From Terfezia claveryi (lineage: Eukaryota; Ascomycota; Pezizomycetes; Pezizales; Pezizaceae), in the NCBI GenBank assembly GCA_015179025.1, contig WHUX01000224.1:1-64000 (forward strand): a stretch of DNA of 64,000 nt, given 5' to 3'. Position numbers and translations under genes: made by a program. The notes beneath the pieces were generated by a model. That model searched no databases. It had not been told where the DNA came from and saw nothing but the letters and a program-made list of their open reading frames with translations. Position 1 is the first letter of the stretch; every line of letters starts with the position of its first letter. Below are positions 57,401 to 64,000 of the stretch, in pieces.

Positions 57401-58161
57401 CGGAACCATGGATTTCCACTCCTCCTTGGATCTCGTCTTGTTGATCTCTAGGTTCACCTCATATATGGAGAGAGCGTGTGCCTTCAGCTTGTGCCTCCTA
57501 GTGAGGTAAGCGAAAGCCCCTGCCCCAATAAAGCTAATGTTCAGGGGTTTTGGGGGCGCCAGGGGGACAGAGGGAACAGGGGAAACAGGGGGAATAGGGG
57601 AGCAGGGGGAGTAGGGAGAACAGGAGGATTGGTGGCATCGATATGTGCAGGCTGGTGTACCACCTGAGTTAGGTGGATTATTGGGGGCGGTAACGTACAC
57701 AACCCAGTAACGGTAGCCTTCGGTTGTCCGCAATGTTTTTTGCAGTAAGGGCTGTTAAAACGCAGGGTATACAAGCCGAAGCTGACCGATACATCGTGCA
57801 TTCGAAGCCATGGGATTCCGAGGACAATTGGATACTTGAGCTTAGTAACGAACATAGGGAGGCTTTCGGAGTGGTCACCAATCTGGGCAGGAGTACATGC
57901 GATATCGGTAATGGCTCCAGAAGAGATAGGTCGGCCATCAATGACATCGAGGAGGTGGGGGGTTTTGAGCTTAGAGGTGGGTATGGCATGTTTACTGACA
58001 AAGGCCTGGTCGATGAAGGCAATTCCTGAGGCTCCACAGTCTACGAGAGCTGATGTGACGAGTATTTTACCATTGAAGGATATCGTGATAGGTACAACAA
58101 AATACTCATCAAACAGGTGAGACTCGTCAACAGACATAGAAGGGATAGAAAAAGACGACAA
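54417..58161 (-). pseudogene. Chromovirus B Pol (stops and shifts)
   Basis: Protease (LVDCGASGIAFID, about 58045), Pro-rich linker, reverse transcriptase ([11 protein letters not shown] about 57150; [10 protein letters not shown] about 56845), RNase H ([14 protein letters not shown] about 56385), integrase (zinc region about 55600, DDE core 55500-55190 with VSDRGPQF and YHPQMDGQ) and chromodomain (54595-54500, YKVKWVGDEETTW). TAG at 55981-55979 and near 55024 (W to stop), and frameshifts near 57600, 57385, 56935, 56640 and 54700 inactivate it. The start region follows Gag closely. Confidence 0.92.
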
Positions 58162-58202
58162 AGACAGGTAACCTAGTGCAGGTCCCTTGCTAGTGTCAGT
58201 GA

Positions 58203-59353
58203 CTATGCAAGGGACAGGGCTTTTCCCGACTCATCCACCTCCACAATCCTGGCTGGGGTGTCTGAGATAGTGTGGGCGGCTAGGGAGCGGTTTTTTTGAA
58301 GGGGACAGGCCGCAATAAAGTGGTCGGCCTTCCCACAGGCTATGCATAGCCCATTATTCCGGCGGCGTTCCCTCTCTTCTTGGGTCAGGCAAGGCCTGCC
58401 TGCCGATAGATCCATAGGTGCTGGTCCACTGGCTACGAGGGAAGGGTAGGCTGGGTTGTTGGTAATAGGGGTCTGTGGCTGAGTACGAGCAGGTGAGAAA
58501 GTCGAGCGGGGGGCTGCGGTGGGGGAGGCCTTCAGGCTATTTCTAAACCTGGCCATCTTTTGCTCCAATCGGCTAGCCTGATCAATGAACTCTTCGAGGG
58601 TGTGGACATCTGGGAAATTGATGAGTGCCTGCCTTAGCTCCACGCTTAGGCCTTCCTGGAATTGATCCAATTTTATTTTGTCACTCCAGTTGACTTCAGT
58701 AGCCAAACTAGAGAATTCAGCTACATAGGTGGCGAGGTCGGTGTTCTTTTGTCGAAGGGCTCGAAGGGCTCTTGTGGCCGTTCCTTCTGGATCCGGATTC
58801 CCAAACGCTCAGTCAAGGATAATGAATAAGGTGGAAATGTCCGCTAGATTGATCCCTATTCCCAAAACATAGGGCTGGACTTGGTCCAGAGCCTTCCTCT
58901 CCAGCAGGCCGTAAACGTAGGCGAGTTTGTGCTGGGTGGTTGGAAATTTACAGCATCTCCATTGAGCTTAATATTGATCGAGTTTTTCCAGGCCTTGAGG
59001 CGGGCCCATTCACCATTAAATTTGGGTGGGGTGGGGAGGTCTTGGGTTTTGGCGGGCGTGGCAGTCGCCGGTGCCTGTGCAGTTGCGGTGGCAAGGGCAT
59101 GGTTGAGATTGCGAATGGTTACTCGGTCGTCTGCAAGGTCCTCTCGGAGAAGAAGGATTTCATCTTCAGCTTCTTTCAGCCTTCGTTCGGTGTTCTGGAG
59201 CTCCGCTCCTTGTTTTTCGCCAATCTTATAGGTGGCAGTGAAGATATCGATGGCCATTCGGCGGTATTCCAACAGCTGGGCAGGGTCTGAGGGTATTGGG
59301 GTTTCCCTCCATGCTTGGAACCTGTCGGTGGGTAACGGGGTTTGTTCGGACAT
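58203..59353 (-). pseudogene. Chromovirus B Gag (one shift, one stop)
   Basis: ATG 59353 (MSEQTPLPTDRF). Coiled-coil-like Glu/Leu stretch, then KFNGEWARLKAWKNSINIKL, a 1-nt deletion near 58940, TGA near 58812 (Cys codon in chromovirus A), and an intact CCHC knuckle CIACGKADHFIAAC (about 58350). Stop 58203-58205. Confidence 0.88.
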
Positions 59354-59389
59354 GACAGCGTACCAGTTGGTCGAGAAGATCCAACGTAG

Positions 59390-59847
59390 TGTAGCGACGG
59401 CTCTGGAGGCAAGGCGACCAAGGGGTACGCCGGGGCAAGGGCAAGGCTCGGATAACACACACGTAGGAACGCTACGTGTGTGACCAGGGGAGGCTGAGAC
59501 GGGGGGCAAGGGCAAGAGGCAAGAGAGGCAGAGGGCAAGGGACACGAGACACGTGGAAGTAGTTGCCGCGTGTGTCAAGGGAGGCAGCTGGGCTGCAGAG
59601 ACAAGGCGAGGAGGTGTACAAGGGAGATGCACCAACGTGGAGAGAAGCAAGGCCCTGTATTGGATATACAAGACGTTGGATGGGGATCCAACGACAGTAC
59701 GAGGGACAGGCTCTATATATACATAACTCAGTCAGGGCAATGGGGAAAATAAGCTTCCCTATCTCGGAAGCCAAGCAAGGTAACGATAACACAATAACCC
59801 ATCACCTGCGATCGCAGGTGATGACAACTGAACACATGGTTATTACA
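59390..59847 (-). repeat. Chromovirus B 5' LTR (right, 458 b)
   Basis: Carries a single perfect 24-base palindrome at 59800-59823 (halves CATCACCTGCGA and its complement). It lacks the 48-base unit duplicated in the partner LTR. Confidence 0.92.
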
Positions 59848-60422
59848 GCAGTGTAGTGGGCACATCACAAGAAAACAACAGGACCTTATTATAAGCCTGC
59901 AGCTAATTCGAATTTTACTCTAGTGATCTTAGGAACCGATATCCACAGCGCTACTAGTCTTACAGGCCAGTTGAAGTCCCTGCCACCCCAAGTGAAGCAC
60001 CTACAGATGGTAAGGAAGTTGAAGACGATTTTCCTAGCGAGCAGCTGGAGAACAAGGAGAATGAGAAGTCCGTTTCAAGTATGCAATATGAATTATCCCA
60101 ATTTATTACATCTACTTCTGCCTTCCAAGAACGTCCCAGGATTTTAGACCCTACTCCTTCTGGTTTCTGCCTAGTGAAGCCCCGTTTCCTATTGCAAGTA
60201 CTAAGTCATTTACCTAATGAGGATAGGAATGAGGTTGCTCCCCTCAGGACTATGGATGCTAAATAGCAGCTCCTCCGCAAGCAATCAAGGGCTTGCGATC
60301 AGAAGCGGAGGGAAAAAAGGAGGGCAGGTCTAGGTAGACAGCCTGAGATGGTCAGCTCAATAGAAGGGCATCTTATTGGGCCTGGCTATACAAATATCCA
60401 TATTGCCCATATTGGCCTATAA

Positions 60423-61194
60423 CAATGAATTTTAAGAAATAATAAATCTGGTTTATTTGGAATGTATCTATTCACTTAGTGACACATGCTTGCTTAGTAG
60501 TAATATAAGTCACATTTTCCTTTTTCGGTTCATAACATCCAAGTTTGCTTGTAGTCTCAATCGTTTGCTTGCATACAAAGAAGGAATGCATGCCTTTGTT
60601 CAATTTCCCCCTTTATTCAATTTGCCCCTTTGTTCACTTCAACTCACCATAACTTGTAAGGCATCTGAGAATCTCATTTATTTCTCACAACAAACATTAA
60701 CAGTTCAACCCACATAAATTGTGCTTACGATAATTCAGGGGTAAGTACTTTAAGTTCTATAACTGGAGACCAGCTATGCAAGTCGTGAGTGGAAAGATTA
60801 CTGACGGAGACATCATAGATATTTTAACCCACATAACTTGGCCTTAAAATATTCAAAGGTTGTGTCCTTACGGGTTGCCTGAATTGGAAAGATAGTGTAA
60901 TTCACTGAATTGTAGAAGTCTCACGCTGCGTCCAGTATAATACTCACTATTGGCTATCGCCAGCGCCAGTTAGAAGGCCTCATTTCTGCAGGTATATGCT
61001 CCAAGGTCGTACATAATCTAAAGTGCTACAAGGGTTGTGTCACGGACAGTGTCACAGATGGTGTCACGGACAGTGTCATGGACAGTGTCATGGATAGTGT
61101 CACGGACAGTGTCACGGACGGTATCTAGGATGTCCATAGATCTGACAAGAAAGTGTGTAGCCAAAAAAACAGATTATCAATGCAAAGGATCATA
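60423..61194. other. Spacer between genes T and K, copy III
   Basis: No gene seen. Contains the motif array at 61027-61130 just upstream of gene K, the same relative place as in copy I. Confidence 0.55.
61027..61130 (-). repeat. TGTCACGGACAG motif array
   Basis: Eight 12-base units of GTGTCACGGACA with C/T and G/A variants, tighter than the arrays in copies I and II. Confidence 0.75.
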
Positions 61195-62486
61195 ATGGTA
61201 GGCCCTGTACAGAAAAAGAAGACACCATCGAAGAGAAACACAACATCCGGGAATCAAACAACAGATAAACGCAAACAGAGAAAGACTTCTGTGACAACTG
61301 TACCAGTCATACCTATCCTAGCCATGCCTGCTTCAGCCCTAGTTATGCCAGTAAACCCATATAAGAAGTATGCAGAATTTCCTTGTAGCTCAAAAGAATT
61401 CGACTCAGACAAAGAGTTTAGTGGGGGTCGTAAAGTTTGGGGAACATCAACCAATCCACACACCAGAAAAATCCAGGAAACTCAGAAAAGATTGCTAGGT
61501 CTACTTCTAGCATTCGAACGAGCCAAGGACTGGAAGTGCCAAAAAGTTAACAGGGCTCTCAAAGCTGGCATGGCAGAGAGTGAGGATGCCACTATTATCG
61601 GTGCACTAATAGGGACGAAGAGGAATCAGCTCAGTGATGTGTAATGCGGCAAGTTCAAACGACTTGTCCAAAAGACCTGGGAGGTAATGTTAGTTCAGAA
61701 GAAGGCATATATTTTATATCACTAGTATGGGCTCTCCTAAGAGCAGAAGAGGTTTTATCTTGAGCTAGGCGAAGGTGATAATATACCGGCATTTACAATT
61801 CCAGAAGGTGATTTGGAAGAAACGAGAACAAAGCCAGTAAATGAGTTTAGTATCGTTATTAGTGTTGAGCCTATTTCACGCCAAGCATACACACAGTTCG
61901 AGGGTCCAATTGAACAGCTACATGCACAGGATGATGCAATTGCCATAGCTGATTGGATCATACAGAAAATAGAAATAGCTGAAGGGGGTGCGGAAGATTG
62001 TTTAAGTAATGTAGTTGAGGATATTAAACCCATATATATCTCTCCCTTCAGAAGTGTGATATATTATTCACTATAGTATAGGACTCCAAGAATGAAAGCA
62101 ATAGCCAGGTTCTAGAGGACGACCTTTCATCATCTGACGCTGAGGGAGAGCTTACTGATTTCAATTATAATGCCAAGGTATATTCGGTAAAAGATAGCAT
62201 AATCGAAACTCTATTATGGCCAGCATTGAAGCTATATCAAAAAGGATTGCCTCATCTTAGTGGCGATTCACTACCAGGACTTATCCCGAGTAACACAGAT
62301 AATGATTATTACGAGGATATGGAGGGGATTGAAAATGAAGTGGTAGAAAGGGATGAAGAGAATGAAGAGGGTGAAGAGAATGAAGAAGATGAAAAGGGTG
62401 AAGAGACTGAAGAGGATGAAAAGGATAAAGAGGATGAAGAGGGTGAAGGAGAGGATGATGTCGAGAGAGAAGAACAAGATGAATAA
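61195..62486 (+). pseudogene. Gene K, copy III (three stops)
   Basis: ATG 61195 (MVGPVQKKKTPSK), chosen by alignment with copy I; the open frame upstream has no conserved residues. It lacks the R-A-E-L repeats. KKYAEFPCSSKEFDSDKEFSGGRKVWGTSTNP matches the K block in two pieces. Stops are TAA 61642, TAG 61723 (W in copy I) and TAA 61738. The frame continues through SIVISVEPISRQAY, GGAEDCLS, then exon 2 from 62082 (ATAG acceptor conserved, GT donor mutated). The tail is very acidic (E/D-rich, 62330-62480). Stop 62484-62486. Confidence 0.72.
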
Positions 62487-63302
62487 TGACCATGTATGGG
62501 GTGTCATGGAGCTTACACTTTATCATGAAATTTATATTTTATCACAGATCCCTATGTTGTCTAGCAATTATTTCTCTATTTCCTTGTCGTCTGATGGAAT
62601 ATTTGGTATTGGTTGTTTGATATATCATTATGAGTCAGGATTGTTGATTTATTGTTCTTTTGGATATAGCAATAGGTTAGTATAGACTAGTCACTAGGTG
62701 GACAATAGAGTACTTAAGGTATAGTCTAGTTGGCACAAGCCCAGTATATTAGGCTAGTGGTGCAGGCTTAGACTGGGGTACAACTCACGAGTTGGCTTGC
62801 ACTAGTTCCTCGGTATTCTAAGGTTGCATATGAGACAGATAAGCATATATATATACTCTAGTATATATCACCTTCCAGCTTGTCTGGTCTCCTCTGGTAA
62901 TCCTAGCCTACCTGCAGGCAAAAGAAACCCATATGCAGCCCCATTAAGGGGGCCAAAATGAGTCAGTCCCCAGGGGGAATTTGGCAAAAGACGAGTTAAT
63001 CTGCTACAACAATGCTTGTTCAGCTAAATTGTGTACACGACTAACAGCCTAACAGCTAGTTGTCAATATCCTTTGTCAGGTTTCGTTTGTCGCATTTCCT
63101 TTGTCAGGTTTCCTTTATCGATGTATTACACTAAAGTATCTAAGCTAACTTGAGGGAACATGAAGGCAAACTTGGATTCATTGTTTGATAGTTAGGTCTG
63201 GATCCCCACAATGCTCTGTGTTGCTTCATCTCGTATAAGATCCTCACTATTACCTCTGGGTCACCAAGTTCATCGCCTCTTTTAATCAGCTAATATATAA
63301 GA
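62487..63302. other. Spacer between gene K and H3-like gene, copy III
   Basis: No gene seen; contains a short TATATA tract near 62850 and two CCTTTGTCAGGTTTC(G/C)TTTGTC repeats at 63070-63120. Confidence 0.45.
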
Positions 63303-63800
63303 ATGGCAAGAACAAAGCAGGTTCCGAAGAAAAACCTTGGGCAACCAGCGAGGTCACAAGTCCCTAAGAATATAAAATCACTCATGCCCCCCCGAAAAGT
63401 GGTGGCACCAAAAACCATAAGAAAGTGGTCACAAGGACATTAGCATTCCATTCCATGAAGCATTCTATTCCATGAAGCATTCTATTCCATGAAGCATTCC
63501 ATTCCATGAAGCATTCCATTTTATAAAGTAAAAAGGACTAATTTAACTGTATTATCAATTAGCCTCGTACGTCAGATTAAAAATCAACAGAGAAGCGTTG
63601 ACCTTATCAGAAAGGAATCTAGTTTGCCTTTATGGCGTCTGACACCTCTGGTACCACAAATAACAAACTGCTAGTTACCGGTGCGCTCCTCTGTTCCTCT
63701 GGCTCCCTGATGCCAGCTCTTTACAGGCTGCCTACTGACACTGTGGTGGCTAGGAAGTTATTTGTGATGAGGGTAACAGCAAAAGTTATTTTTTTTTAGC
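63303..63800 (+). pseudogene. Histone H3-like gene, copy III (decayed)
   Basis: ATG 63303 opens with MARTKQ, identical to the start of histone H3, followed by K10, G13, A16, R17 and Q19 at or near the H3 tail positions and a K-W-S-Q-G stretch that aligns with H3 R-Y-R-P-G. A TAG (63441) precedes a 17-base tandem repeat. The same frame then gives SLVRQIKNQQRSVDLIRK (63561 on; H3 LREIRRYQKSTELLIRK) and LPLWRL (H3 LPFQRL), and after TAG 63672 L-P-V-R-S-S (H3 L-R-F-Q-S-S). The last helices are barely readable. Copies II and III share the V-R-Q-I and Q-Q variants. Same position and direction relative to gene K as in copy II. Confidence 0.72.
63444..63528 (+). repeat. 17-base tandem repeat (x5) inside the H3-like pseudogene
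   Basis: Five units of CATTCCATTCCATGAAG with C/T variants, lying between the tail and the N-helix part of the H3-like sequence. It accounts for the excess distance compared with H3. Confidence 0.9.
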
Positions 63801-64000
63801 TTAGTTTGTTAGCCTCGCTGGAAAGGGGGTATATTATGTAGGGGAATTCTTGTACTTTGACACACTCATTAAGAAATATACACATCATTTTTATGCATAC
63901 AAGGAAATTACTAAAATCTTTGCTCTGTTACCTTAAGACGATTGATAGCCAGCTTCGTATGCCGCTGTCGATTGTTTTTTACTTTTTCTTGAGGCTTTAC
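63801..64000. other. Right edge, no gene recognised
   Basis: AT-rich; no conserved frame seen. Confidence 0.4.

Larger units (their letters stand above)
53750..59847 (-). mobile_element. Ty3/gypsy chromovirus B (minus strand)
   Basis: Related to chromovirus A in every domain and in the LTR ends (TGTAACAACC...GCTACA). LTRs are 458 (5', right) and 507 bases (3', left). No matching target duplication (ATAAG against GCAGT), although comparison with copies I and II places it cleanly in the gene T intron. Gag and Pol contain both stops and several 1-nt shifts. Confidence 0.93.
53480..60422 (+). pseudogene. Gene T, copy III (split by gypsy)
   Basis: Exon 1 (ATG 53480, MAPRYELLILSF) to 53557. Exon 2 (about 53645-53719) aligns base by base with copy II exon 2 (GGCAAC..CATGTACT) but has several stops. 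The intron then holds the gypsy insertion 53750-59847, and exon 3 starts about 59903. Exon 3 has VEVPATPSEA, ENKENEK, a TAG after M-D-A-K (about 60264), a basic stretch and the C-terminal IGPGYTNIHIAHI. Stop 60420-60422. This copy shows which exon 3 frame is the real one in copies I and II. Confidence 0.65.
53480..63800 (-). mobile_element. Multi-gene element, copy III (partial, inverted)
   Basis: Genes T, K and H3-like on the + strand in the order seen, reversed, in copies I and II. Genes 0, 1, 2 and hAT are not found next to it. A gypsy chromovirus splits gene T. Sequence divergence from copies I and II is greater than between those two, so this is an older or different lineage. Confidence 0.6.

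Noticed and set aside
53832..59671. Frames starting in the chromovirus B LTR and running toward Gag
   Set aside because: The LTR part is non-coding; alignment with chromovirus A puts the Gag start at 59353.
62353..62685. Lys/Met-rich frame overlapping the end of gene K copy III
   Set aside because: It is an out-of-frame reading of the Glu/Asp-rich tail of gene K.

Overview
This window looks like a repeat-rich, gene-poor tract of a filamentous fungal (Dikarya-type) genome. It has short introns (about 50-70 nt) with GTAAG/GTA donors and CTAAC/CTCAC-like branch sites, chromodomain Ty3/gypsy elements, a Ty1/copia element, non-autonomous LTR elements and a BED-type hAT transposase. I cannot name the species. 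No ordinary housekeeping gene, rRNA or tRNA was recognised.

The backbone is a previously unfamiliar multi-gene mobile element of about 11-12 kb, present in three copies. Its layout, left to right, is: a histone H3-like gene (-), gene K (-), gene T (-), gene 0 (+), gene 1 (+), gene 2 (+), a BED/hAT transposase (+), then a terminal block of short repeats. Copy I occupies 1-15232, with only the first codons of its H3-like gene inside the window. Copy II occupies about 24093-53110. Copy III is inverted (53480 to about 63800) and shows genes T, K and the H3-like gene on the + strand. A divergent gene 1 remnant lies at 21699-22325. Removing the later insertions from copy II leaves about 11.8 kb, which agrees with copy I without its copia insertion.

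The copies are dissected by younger elements, most with visible target duplications. A nearly pristine Ty1/copia (2555-7980, duplication ACATC, intact Gag-Pol) sits in copy I. Copy II carries a 1.7-kb TRIM-like element (26271-27968, TTGAC), a 5.7-kb inverted-repeat foldback (29492-35229), a 6.2-kb gypsy chromovirus (36027-42256, CTACT), a 2.9-kb TRIM-like element (44248-47181) and a solo LTR (50561-51197, CAGAA). Copy III is split by another gypsy chromovirus (53750-59847). A 5'-truncated gypsy with an unusual zinc-knuckle array lies between copies I and II (15233-21698).

Most genes are broken by stop codons explained by C-to-T or G-to-A change (CGA to TGA, TGG to TAG, CAA to TAA), which resembles RIP or methylation decay. 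Homologous reading frames, intron positions and gene order are nevertheless kept between copies, which is how the element was recognised. A short motif, TCCGTGACA (reverse TGTCACGGA), recurs in clusters in the spacers and even in two transposase introns of every copy.

The strongest novelty is the H3-like gene. Its reconstructed reading frame keeps the N-helix, helix 1, helix 2 and C-terminal signatures of histone H3, begins M-A-(R/G)-T-K-Q, and sits at the same place and orientation in all three copies. That suggests a transposon-borne histone variant.
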